DNA of 64,000 nt from Synechococcus sp. KORDI-49 (GTDB taxonomy: Bacteria > Cyanobacteriota > Cyanobacteriia > PCC-6307 > Cyanobiaceae). The position numbers were made by a program, and so were the translations under genes. The notes under the pieces were generated by a model. It had not been told where the DNA came from. It saw only the letters and a program-made list of their open reading frames with translations, and ran no database searches. The stretch covers positions 1,677,163 through 1,741,162 of the forward strand of contig NZ_CP006270.1 of assembly GCF_000737575.1 (NCBI RefSeq), in the 5' to 3' direction. This document shows, piece by piece, positions 16,787 to 24,615 of the stretch; within the stretch, counting starts at the first letter, position 1; every line of letters begins with the position of its first letter.

Positions 16787-19765
16787 TTGAGCGTCGCCTC
16801 CACCAGCCCGCTGGATCAGCTGCTCCAGCAGGTGGCACGGCAGTCGCCCTTTTCGGATCTGGATCCCAAGCAACGGGCCGATTGGTTTGCTGGCGCCAGT
16901 CTTCTCAAGCTGGTCGCCGGTGAACGCCTGTTGCGGCCGGATCAGCTGCCCCAGCAGGTGTTGCTGCTGGTGAAGGGGGAGGTGCGCTTGCTGGTGGAAG
17001 ACCCCACCGATCGGCGTCCGATCACCTTGGAGAAACAGGGAAAAGGGCAGCTGCTGGGCTGGAGTTCATTGCTGCGGGGGGCGGCCTGTGAATGGGTGAG
17101 CGCCAGCAGCGAGGTGGTGGTGCTCGCCTTGCCAGCGGAGGGTTTCATTCAGGCGGTGAAGCAGTCGGCCGCCTTCGCCGGGTTCTTTGCCTCGATGGGG
17201 TCTTTGCAGGAAAGCCATCGCATCGCGTTGGCGTCTGTTGCCCTGTTGCCCCGGCGGCCGGAGGGCTGGCAGGAGGATCTGGACGAGCGCCTCGAGCAGG
17301 CCCAGGCCTGCAGCCTGTCGCCCGGGGTGCCCTTTTCCCCACCGCAGGCCGGATCCGCCGCTGATCTGATCTGGCATCTGAGCAGCGAGGGGGTGCCGGG
17401 CTGGCCGGTGGGGGCGGTGGTTTCGGAGGGCACGGTGCTGCCGGATCGCCCTGGATTCCAACTGGCCTATCGCTGCGTCGGCCTGCCGGAGCAGGGTCTG
17501 CTGCCTGCCTCCGAGCAGTTGGTGACCCTGGCCAGCAGTGCGGTGGCGGTGGAGGAGGAGAGCGCACCGGCGAGCCTGCAGCAACTGGGGATTCTTGAGG
17601 ATGATGCCCTTGAGGATGCGGACCGGGTGCCGATCGTGCGCGGTCGCGGGCAGCTGGCGGAAGCCTTGGCGGTGTGCGAAATGGTGGCGCTGCAGCAGCG
17701 GGTGCCGTTCCGGCGCGATGCGCTTCAGAAGGTGCTGGAAGACCAGTTCCGGCGCGACAAGGCGCTTTCGTTGGAGCTGCTTGCCGGCCTGTGTGAACTG
17801 CTGGGCTTGAACAGCCAGCTGGCGGAGACCGAGGCTCGCCATCTGGTGGGTGTGGAGATGCCGGCGCTGCTGTTGCTGGAGGGCATCCCCGTGGTGTTCT
17901 ACGGATTGCGTAAGGACGCCGTCCTGCTCGGACACCCCCACAAGGGATTGCTGCGGCGGCCGATCGCGGAGGTGCAGCAGCAGCTGGGGGATCGCTTCCG
18001 CTTCGTGTTGCCGCGACGGGTGGCCAGCACCCCCACCAGCCGTTTCGGCTGGAGCTGGTTCACGCCGATGCTCGGGAAGTACCGCAATGCTCTGATTCTG
18101 GTGTTTGTGGCCTCGCTGCTGGCCCAGTTGTTCGGGCTGGGTGTGCCGCTGATGATCCAGCAGCTGATCGACAAAGTGCTCAGTCAGGGCAACCTCAGCA
18201 GCCTCAATGTGCTGGGCACGGTGATGATCCTGATGGCCCTGTTCCAGGGGGTGCTCACGGCTCTGCGCACCTACATCTTTGTGGACACCACCGATCGGAT
18301 GGATCTCACGCTGGGGTCGGCGGTGATCGATCGCTTGCTGGCGCTGCCGCTGACGTATTTCGAGAAACGTCCGGTGGGAGAACTGAGTCAGCGCTTAGGG
18401 GAACTGAACACGATCCGCAGCTTTCTCACCGGCACGGCGCTGGTGAGTGTGTTGAACATCATTTTTGCGGCGCTTTACCTGGTGGTGATGCTGCTTTATT
18501 CGCCGCTGCTCACGGCCGTGGCGTTGAGCACCTTGCCGCTGTATCTGCTGATTGTGTTCGGTGTGGCACCGATCTACAAGAACCTGATCCGCAAACGGGC
18601 GATTGCCCAGGCCCGCACCCAGAGCCACCTGATTGAGGTGCTGGGCGGCATTCAAACGGTGAAAGCTCAGCATTTCGAGCTCACGGCCCGCTGGAAATGG
18701 CAAGACCGTTATCGCCACTTCGTGGATGAGGGATTCCGCAGCGTGGCGCTTGGTGCCACCGCCGGGGAAGTGGGTAATTTCCTCAATCAACTCAGCGGCC
18801 TGATGGTGCTCTGGGTGGGCATGTGGCTGGTGCTCCAGGGCGATCTCACCCTGGGCATGTTGATTGCCTTCCGCATCATCAGCGGCAACGTCACCGGTCC
18901 CTTGTTGCAGTTGGCTGGTCTGTACCAGGGCTTCCAGGGGGTTCAGCTGGCGATGGAACGCCTCAGCGACATCCTTGATCAAAATCCGGAACTGGCGCGG
19001 GCGGATGATCTCGATCAGATCGCGATGCCGGCGATTGCCGGTGAGGTGCGTTTCGAGAAGGTGAGTTTTCGCTTCGGGCGCAGTGGCCCCTATCAGGTGG
19101 AAGATGTTTCCGTCAGGATCGTGCCGGGAAGTTTTGTGGGTGTGGTGGGCCAGAGCGGCAGCGGCAAGAGCACGTTGATGAAACTGCTGCCGCGGCTGTA
19201 TGACCCGGATAAGGGAGGGATCTACATCGATGATTACGACATCGCCAAGGTGAATCTTTCCAGCCTGCGTCGTCAGATCGGCATCGTGCCTCAGGATTCA
19301 CTGTTGTTTGAAGGAACGATCGCTGAAAATATTGCTTTGAATGATCCCCAGGCCAGCACCGATGCGATCATTGCCGCTGCAAAGATCGCCTGCGCCCACG
19401 AGTTCATCATGGCCTTGGGCCAGGGTTATGCGACGTCATTGGCAGAACGGGGCAGCAACCTGTCCGGCGGACAGCGCCAGCGGATTGCCATTGCTCGCAC
19501 AATTCTGGCGAACCCGCAATTGCTGGTGATGGATGAAGCCACCAGTGCGCTTGATTACAATACTGAGCGCCAGCTATGCCTGAATCTGCAGGAGTGGGCG
19601 GCGGGTCGCACGGTGTTTTTCATCACCCATCGTCTCAGTTCGATCAAGAACAGCGACCAGATTCTGGTGATGCACCAGTCTCGCCTAGTGGAACAAGGCT
19701 CCCATGGCGACTTGATGCAATTGAATGGGCGCTATGCGGCGTTGTATCAGCAGCAAGGGGAGTAG
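16787..19765 (+). CDS. Type I secretion ABC exporter with N-terminal cNMP-binding-like and C39-like domains
   Basis: A 992-residue inner-membrane exporter. Residues ~20-150 resemble a cyclic-nucleotide-binding domain (VLLLVKGEVRLLVED, EVVVLALPAEGFI). About 290-410 reads as a C39-peptidase-like domain (EMVALQQRVPFRRDALQ, LLLEGIPVVFYG) with no clear catalytic Cys-His pair, as in RTX exporters. The ABC transmembrane domain spans ~430-720. The ATPase carries Walker A GQSGSGKST (~790), signature LSGGQRQRIAIARTI (~892) and Walker B LLVMDEATSALD (~911). Translation starts at TTG 16787, 4 bp after the PpiC-like stop. A hairpin with a T-run follows the stop. The nearest probable cargo is the RTX-like gene on the opposite strand. 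Confidence 0.93.
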   Translation: MSVASTSPLDQLLQQVARQSPFSDLDPKQRADWFAGASLLKLVAGERLLRPDQLPQQVLLLVKGEVRLLVEDPTDRRPITLEKQGKGQLLGWSSLLRGAACEWVSASSEVVVLALPAEGFIQAVKQSAAFAGFFASMGSLQESHRIALASVALLPRRPEGWQEDLDERLEQAQACSLSPGVPFSPPQAGSAADLIWHLSSEGVPGWPVGAVVSEGTVLPDRPGFQLAYRCVGLPEQGLLPASEQLVTLASSAVAVEEESAPASLQQLGILEDDALEDADRVPIVRGRGQLAEALAVCEMVALQQRVPFRRDALQKVLEDQFRRDKALSLELLAGLCELLGLNSQLAETEARHLVGVEMPALLLLEGIPVVFYGLRKDAVLLGHPHKGLLRRPIAEVQQQLGDRFRFVLPRRVASTPTSRFGWSWFTPMLGKYRNALILVFVASLLAQLFGLGVPLMIQQLIDKVLSQGNLSSLNVLGTVMILMALFQGVLTALRTYIFVDTTDRMDLTLGSAVIDRLLALPLTYFEKRPVGELSQRLGELNTIRSFLTGTALVSVLNIIFAALYLVVMLLYSPLLTAVALSTLPLYLLIVFGVAPIYKNLIRKRAIAQARTQSHLIEVLGGIQTVKAQHFELTARWKWQDRYRHFVDEGFRSVALGATAGEVGNFLNQLSGLMVLWVGMWLVLQGDLTLGMLIAFRIISGNVTGPLLQLAGLYQGFQGVQLAMERLSDILDQNPELARADDLDQIAMPAIAGEVRFEKVSFRFGRSGPYQVEDVSVRIVPGSFVGVVGQSGSGKSTLMKLLPRLYDPDKGGIYIDDYDIAKVNLSSLRRQIGIVPQDSLLFEGTIAENIALNDPQASTDAIIAAAKIACAHEFIMALGQGYATSLAERGSNLSGGQRQRIAIARTILANPQLLVMDEATSALDYNTERQLCLNLQEWAAGRTVFFITHRLSSIKNSDQILVMHQSRLVEQGSHGDLMQLNGRYAALYQQQGE

Positions 19766-19768
19766 ACG

Positions 19769-19790
19769 CACTATTGAATTAGTGATTTTT
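19769..19790 (+). terminator. Intrinsic terminator of the export operon
   Basis: CACTA (19769-19773) and TAGTG (19780-19784) form a short stem with a 6-nt loop, followed by ATTTTTG. It begins 4 bp after the ABC exporter stop. The stem is only 5 bp, so efficiency is uncertain. Confidence 0.5.
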
Positions 19791-19904
19791 GTTCAGGAGG
19801 GTATGACTGGCTGGAGCCTTTTGTGATTATCAGAAAAAGGCAGGGCTTTCCATTGCTGTGATTCAAGCCCCCCCCTGCAATTGCATCTCTTTAGCGGGCT
19901 TTAG

Positions 19905-20205
19905 CAATATCTCTGCTCATGGAATCGGGCCATCTCGAGTTATTAGCTGGCGTTAAACCCTCTGTCTGAAAAGATGGAGGGAAAATCGAAGCCAAGTCAA
20001 AAAATAAAAGCTTCACTCATTATGGATAGAAAAATGGGCGAAACTGCCCAGTGCTGTTGATGGAAACCCCTCGGTTCTCGGTTGTTGAAGCCGTTGGGTG
20101 AATTTGAGCATTATCTCTGTTCATGGCATGGGGGCTCGTCTTAAAGAATTGGCTGATATTAAAAAACCCCCACCTTTTACAGGTGGGGGAGAAAATGAAG
20201 CTCGA
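19905..20205. repeat. Imperfect direct repeat of a hairpin-containing 3' flank
   Basis: Copy A (~19905-20005) and copy B (~20105-20205) align along their length. Shared blocks include TATCTCTG-TTCATGG, a GGCTGAT/TGGCGT-TTAAA segment, then a hairpin, then GAAAAT-GAAGC. Copy A's hairpin is CCCTC/GAGGG with an inner TCT-GAAA-AGA part joined by two possible G-T pairs; copy B's is CCCCCACC/GGTGGGGG. The copies differ in sequence but keep a hairpin at the same place. Copy B is the terminator side of the RTX gene, so copy A may mark the end of a lost or moved paralogue. Confidence 0.6.
20160..20190 (-). terminator. Strong intrinsic terminator of the RTX-like gene
   Basis: CCCCCACC (20167-20174) and GGTGGGGG (20182-20189) form a perfect 8-bp stem around a 7-nt loop. 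Read on the minus strand it is followed by TTTTTT (complement of 20161-20166). It lies 44 bp past the stop of the minus-strand RTX-like gene. Confidence 0.88.
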
Positions 20206-20233
20206 TCAATGATGCAAGCTTCAGACTAATGAA

Positions 20234-21505
20234 TCAAATGATGACGTTAATACCGCCAGTTGTTGTTGCCGCAGCAAGGGAAGCGACATTGGAACCACTG
20301 TTGAACTTGACGATCAAGTCATCATCCAAGCCAGCAGATCCGCCTTGAATGAAGACGTAGGAGTCGTTTGCGAAATCGAAAGCAACAGCCTTACCTTTGC
20401 CAGTGACTTGTTCAAGTTTGTCAATAGTTTCAACGGTTGCAGTAAATGCGCCTCCGCTGAGAACTTTGTTGATGGCACTGATTTTGCCATCAGTAACTTC
20501 AATGCCGGTTGTTACACTAGTGCCTGAAGTAACTTCAAGCTTGAAGTTGGCTACAACCGACACTGCAGAATTTACCAGCAGGGTTGTGTTACCACCAACA
20601 GTGACGTCGTCAGTGTTGAAGTAGTTGGATTCGGTTGCTGTGTTGAACTTCAGCGTGCTACCTGCTGCAGCAAGCTTGATCGTGTCAGCAGCGTTACCAC
20701 CGATGATCGTGCCGCCGCCAACACCGGAAACGGTGATGTTGTCGAAGCCCTTGCCACCTGCGATGACATTCTCACCCAGGCCAGAGACGAAAATCTTGTC
20801 AGCACCTTTGCCGCCACCGATCGTGGAGCCTGTGCCAGGCATTCCGTTGATGGTGATGGTGTCGAAGCCAGCGTTGCCGTTGATGTAGCTGCCGGTCTTG
20901 ATGCTATCAGCGCTGATCACGTCGTAGCCATTGTCACCGTTGACGGTGCTCTTGGCGCCCAGCGAGTCGCTCAGGCTGATGACGTCAGCTTTGTCACCAC
21001 CGAAGATGTCGACTTCACCCAGATCTGCGCCGCCTACAACGGTGATTGTGTCGAGGCCCTTGCCGCCGCCGATGTAGCTGCTGCCACCCCATGTGCCACC
21101 GGAGATGGTGATGGCGTCGTGGCCAGCGTTGCCGCCGACGCTGATCTGATCACCGGCAATGGCGTGCAGCTGAATGGTGTCCTTGCCGGATCCACCCTTG
21201 GCCACAAAAACGTTGACGCCTGCTGCGTTGCTGAGGATCACTTCGTCGTGATCAGCGCCGCCACCGAAGAAGTTGCTGCTCTTGACGGTGCTGCCGCTGA
21301 AGTCAACGCTCAGAACGTCATTGCCCCGATTCATCATGAAATCGGTGGACTGGTAGGTCCCGCCGCTGCCGAGAGTGATCGTGTCGTTGCCGTCGTTACC
21401 GATCAGCGTTGAAGCGCTGATGCCACCTTTTTCGTAGACGACTGTGTCGTTCTCAGTCGTCCCCCTGGTGACCTGACCGGGGGTAGTGATCAAAAAGTTC
21501 GCCAT
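20234..21505 (-). CDS. RTX-like calcium-binding repeat protein, probable type I secretion cargo / surface protein
   Basis: A 423-residue acidic protein with no cysteine and very few Arg or Trp. About twelve degenerate repeats of 18-24 residues run from ~35 to ~275, each centred on a nonapeptide like GGKGLDTIT, GGKGADKIF, GGKGFDNIT or GNDGNDTIT, close to the RTX calcium consensus GGxGxDxUx. A linker precedes a C-terminal ~110-residue domain (ETIDKLEQVTGKGKAVAFDF, DDDLIVKFNSGSNVASLAA), probably carrying the uncleaved export signal. There is no N-terminal signal peptide. The neighbouring ABC/HlyD genes and its own strong terminator support a secreted product. Calcium binding and surface location are inferred; similarity to SwmA-type surface-layer proteins is plausible. 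The minus-strand leader lacks a GGAGG site. Confidence 0.85.
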   Translation of the reverse strand: MANFLITTPGQVTRGTTENDTVVYEKGGISASTLIGNDGNDTITLGSGGTYQSTDFMMNRGNDVLSVDFSGSTVKSSNFFGGGADHDEVILSNAAGVNVFVAKGGSGKDTIQLHAIAGDQISVGGNAGHDAITISGGTWGGSSYIGGGKGLDTITVVGGADLGEVDIFGGDKADVISLSDSLGAKSTVNGDNGYDVISADSIKTGSYINGNAGFDTITINGMPGTGSTIGGGKGADKIFVSGLGENVIAGGKGFDNITVSGVGGGTIIGGNAADTIKLAAAGSTLKFNTATESNYFNTDDVTVGGNTTLLVNSAVSVVANFKLEVTSGTSVTTGIEVTDGKISAINKVLSGGAFTATVETIDKLEQVTGKGKAVAFDFANDSYVFIQGGSAGLDDDLIVKFNSGSNVASLAAATTTGGINVII

Positions 21506-21523
21506 GGAGGAGGAAGAGATAAC

Positions 21524-21542
21524 TAAAAAGCTCCGGCCGGAG
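21524..21542 (-). promoter_or_regulatory. Palindrome plus T-run between the GT4 gene and the RTX-like gene
   Basis: CTCCGGCCGGAG (21531-21542) is a perfect 12-nt palindrome. On the minus strand it is followed by CTTTTTAG, resembling a weak terminator for the GT4 gene or a leader hairpin for the RTX-like gene, whose ATG is 18 bases further on. Confidence 0.4.
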
Positions 21543-21565
21543 GGTAAGAAAAAGAGATGAACGAG

Positions 21566-22753
21566 TCAATCAGAAGTGGTCAGATCCGCACCAGCCACAG
21601 CCGCCCAGAAGGCCAGGCTGGACCTGCGATCCAGTTGCTTCTGAATATCGGCTGAGAGTTTGGGGGTTCGGTTGATCGGGCTCAAAAGCCGCGCTGCGCT
21701 CGTCCTGAGAAATCCCGGACGGCGATGATCCACCAATTCGGCACTGCCCTCGCCGCAGAAATCACGCACCGGGGCGACGTCGCTGGCGAGCAACGGGCAG
21801 CCGCAGGCGAGGGCCTCCATCAGGCTCCAGCTCACCACGAACGGCTGCGTGAGATAGACGTGGCACCAGCTGCTTTGCAGCCATCTCACGTAGCGTTCCA
21901 GGGGCAGGTAACCCAGCCAGCTCACAGAGCCACTGACGCCCTGACGTTCGAGAAATGCCCTGGCCCAGTTCCCCCAGCTTCCCTCGGGAGGTTTGGCGCC
22001 GCCATAGTTCATCTCATCGGTGCCGGCGATTTCGATCCGCCACTGCGGTTGGTCGGCCAGCAACCCTGGAAGCTCACGGATGAACTGCGGGAAGCAGCGC
22101 ATCGGTTCCATTCCCCTGGTGCCGTAGGTCAGCAGTGGGGTGGGCGAGCGATGGGCTGGCTCCGGTTGAAACACCGACAGATCCACCCCATCGAAGATCA
22201 CCTGGCAGCGATGTTGCAGTGAGGGCGGCAACTGAGCCCGCTGCCAGGGGGTGGGGGAAACGATGTGATCAGCGGCGACCAGTTCCAGCGCCAGCGCCTG
22301 ATTGCGCAGCCACAGGTTGGAACCGGAGGCGGGTGTCAGCCCCAGTTCCTGATTAGAGGCATCGTGATGCAGAAGAGCACTGCCCGGGTCAAACCACCAC
22401 TCCAGATAGGCGATGTGACGGCAGTCGGGCCAGATGGTTTTCACCGTCAAGCCGCACCCCCAGCCGCTGTGACTGATCACCACATCCGGTATCCAACCCG
22501 CCGCCTTGAGCTGCTCTAGGCCGCCGCGGTACTGCTCGGCCACTTTCTGGCTGCGTTGGTGTTGATCCAGCTGCAGTTGTTCCAGCGCCTCGTGGCCGCC
22601 GCCACCCTTCAGGCAGAGCCGCTCCACGCCAGGAAGGCTACGGCCGTAGTGGGTCTGGCAGAGAAACCTCACCTCATGGCCCGATTCTGCGAAGGCGGCG
22701 GCGAGGTACTTGAACTGGCCCGGGAAGTTGGGATGCAGGAACAGAAAGCGCAT
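21566..22753 (-). CDS. GT4-type glycosyltransferase
   Basis: A 395-residue GT-B-fold retaining glycosyltransferase. The N-terminal half begins MRFLFLHPNFPGQFKYLAAA and contains DVVISHSGWGCGLTVK. The C-terminal donor-binding half contains VIFDGVDLSVFQPEP and the E-x7-E region SLMEALACGCPLLASDVAPV. The lack of membrane helices suggests a cytoplasmic or peripheral enzyme using a nucleotide sugar. Acceptor and donor cannot be told from sequence. It is upstream of, and on the same strand as, the RTX-like gene, with 60 bp and a small palindrome between them, so a joint transcript is possible. Confidence 0.88.
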   Translation of the reverse strand: MRFLFLHPNFPGQFKYLAAAFAESGHEVRFLCQTHYGRSLPGVERLCLKGGGGHEALEQLQLDQHQRSQKVAEQYRGGLEQLKAAGWIPDVVISHSGWGCGLTVKTIWPDCRHIAYLEWWFDPGSALLHHDASNQELGLTPASGSNLWLRNQALALELVAADHIVSPTPWQRAQLPPSLQHRCQVIFDGVDLSVFQPEPAHRSPTPLLTYGTRGMEPMRCFPQFIRELPGLLADQPQWRIEIAGTDEMNYGGAKPPEGSWGNWARAFLERQGVSGSVSWLGYLPLERYVRWLQSSWCHVYLTQPFVVSWSLMEALACGCPLLASDVAPVRDFCGEGSAELVDHRRPGFLRTSAARLLSPINRTPKLSADIQKQLDRRSSLAFWAAVAGADLTTSD

Positions 22754-22812
22754 GACGTTCAGCTGCTCCGTTGGTCAACCATGCTGAACTGACAGTGCTT
22801 TTGAGATAACCC

Positions 22813-24579
22813 ATGGGATTGCCCCGTGCGCTGAAAGCCCATGGTGATGGCGATCTCGAGACGGCGGAACAGCATTACCAACGCGCTCTGGATCAGGGCA
22901 GCCAGGACCCGATCCTGTTCCAGAACTATGGAGCTCTGCTGCGCAAACGCAACAGACTCAGCGAAGCCGATGCGATGTATGTCCGCGGGCTGGCCTTGCA
23001 TCCCGATCAGATCGGCATCCTCACCAACCGCGCCAATCTGCTTCGTGACAGCAACCCTGCCATTTCTCTGGCCTGTCATCTGCGGGCCTTGCGTCTGCTG
23101 CGGCACCAATCAGCGGAACGGATTCCAGCCGAGCCCTTCATCAACACCATCAGCCATCTGCGTCAGCTGGGAATGACCCAGTGGGCTCTGGCTCTGTCTC
23201 AGGAGGCCCTGCACTGGGCGGGGCCGGATGCCGGCCTGTTGCTGCAATGCCTGCTGCTGCAGGACGGACACCAACAGAGCGACGCGGCTGCTGATGGCCA
23301 GCGATCGGATCGCCTGCGCCAGCGCCTCGAAGCCCAGCTGGAGGACTGCCAACCGCTGGCACGCGCCGAAGTGCAGCTCAGCCTGGCCACCCATTACTTG
23401 GGTGAGGCACGCCTTGATCAGGCGGAGCGCCTGTTCGGGCAGGGCATGGACACGCTTCGGAACTTCAGCAGTGCCGAGGTGGATGAACTCAGCCAGGCCC
23501 AGAAACTGATCGACATCCACAGCTGGAATCAGGGTTGCACCCTGTTGCAGCAGCAGCAGCTCCAGCGCGGTTGGCAGTTGTTTGAACACGGTCTGCGCAC
23601 GCCGGCGGACGGCCCTCAGCGGTGGCAGCGCGCCTTGCGCAAACCCTTCAGCGCTGATCAGCTCCCCCTCTGGCGCGGTGAATCCCTGAGCGGCCGCCGT
23701 CTTCTCCTGCTCGAGGAACAGGCCATCGGCGACGCGATGATGTTCATCACCCTGCTGCCGGGCTTGTTGGATGAAGCGGCAGCACTCGGACTGGTGGTCA
23801 GTGACCGCCTGCTGCCGATCTACCGCCGCAGCTTCGACGAGTGGATCGCGGCCGGCCGGGTTCAGGTCTGGAGTTATGAACAGGCTGCCAGCGCTGAGCT
23901 GAATCCAGAGGAGTACGACCTTCAGTCACCTGTGGGATCGATCTGCCAGTACCGCTTCACGGATGTGATGCGATACGGCCGGCATCTGCCTTTGCTCAAG
24001 GCTCCGCCTGAGGCGACAGATCAGTTCCGTTCGGAGTACCTGAACCAAAGAACGCCGGTCCAGCGACTGATCGGACTCAGCTGGCAGGGGGGCGGCACGG
24101 GGGTGCGGATCAAGCAGAAGTCCCTGAAGCCGCAGCAGTTTCACCCCCTGATGCGGGATCTGCCCGGTGTCCGCTTCGTCAGCCTGCAGTACGGCAAGGC
24201 GGAGCCGATCGTTCAGGCCTGGCAAGCGGAAGGTCTTGATGTGATCTACGACCCCCGGGTGAACCCCCTGAAGGACATGGATCTGTGGCTGGGCCAGGTG
24301 GCGGCTTGTGATGCCGTGCTCAGTGTCGCCAACACCACCATCCATGGTGCGGCAGGCCTGAATCTCCCCACGCTCTGTCTTCTCAGCCGTCACCACGACT
24401 GGCGCTGGTTCACCGATCCAGCGGTCGACCGCAGTTACTGGTACCCCTCGGTGGGAATCGCGCGTGAACAGGAGCAGCAGGGATGGGAACCGGCACTCGA
24501 TCAGGCGCGCCACTGGTTGGAACAGGGCTGCCCTTTGCCGACAGGGCCAGTGCACACCAGAGCATCAGCCCTGGCCTGA
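22813..24579 (+). CDS. TPR protein with C-terminal heptosyltransferase-like (GT-B) domain
   Basis: A 588-residue protein. Residues 1-90 hold tetratricopeptide repeats (AEQHYQRALDQGSQDPILFQN, then NYGALLRKRNRLSEADAMY). From ~260 a glycosyltransferase-like domain follows, with LLLLEEQAIGDAMMFITLLP (close to the G-D-x2 loop of heptosyltransferases), LIGLSWQGGG, and CDAVLSVANTTIHGAAGLNL with the conserved histidine and glycine of the donor pocket. TPR-plus-GT proteins of this kind occur in cyanobacterial glycan loci, and some resemble O-linked protein glycosyltransferases. Whether this acts on a protein or a glycan is unknown. Another TPR gene follows after 36 bp. Confidence 0.82.
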   Translation: MGLPRALKAHGDGDLETAEQHYQRALDQGSQDPILFQNYGALLRKRNRLSEADAMYVRGLALHPDQIGILTNRANLLRDSNPAISLACHLRALRLLRHQSAERIPAEPFINTISHLRQLGMTQWALALSQEALHWAGPDAGLLLQCLLLQDGHQQSDAAADGQRSDRLRQRLEAQLEDCQPLARAEVQLSLATHYLGEARLDQAERLFGQGMDTLRNFSSAEVDELSQAQKLIDIHSWNQGCTLLQQQQLQRGWQLFEHGLRTPADGPQRWQRALRKPFSADQLPLWRGESLSGRRLLLLEEQAIGDAMMFITLLPGLLDEAAALGLVVSDRLLPIYRRSFDEWIAAGRVQVWSYEQAASAELNPEEYDLQSPVGSICQYRFTDVMRYGRHLPLLKAPPEATDQFRSEYLNQRTPVQRLIGLSWQGGGTGVRIKQKSLKPQQFHPLMRDLPGVRFVSLQYGKAEPIVQAWQAEGLDVIYDPRVNPLKDMDLWLGQVAACDAVLSVANTTIHGAAGLNLPTLCLLSRHHDWRWFTDPAVDRSYWYPSVGIAREQEQQGWEPALDQARHWLEQGCPLPTGPVHTRASALA

Positions 24580-24615
24580 GCCTGTGCTTGGGTAGCGACT
24601 GATTGATCCAGTTCG

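Larger units (their letters stand above)
19766..20233. other. 468 bp A/T-richer intergenic region with several hairpins and an imperfect direct repeat
   Basis: This is the only long gap in the window. I see no credible coding frame in it on either strand. It contains the exporter terminator at its left end, an imperfect duplication of a ~100 bp hairpin-bearing segment (about 19905-20005 and 20105-20205), a short hairpin TGGGC-6 nt-GCCCA at 20035-20050, and the RTX-gene terminator at its right end. It is visibly richer in A and T than the flanking genes. Confidence 0.7.

Noticed and set aside
19940-20205. CRISPR-like repeat array
   Set aside because: Only two imperfect ~100 bp copies with hairpins; no short identical repeats with unique spacers and no cas genes.
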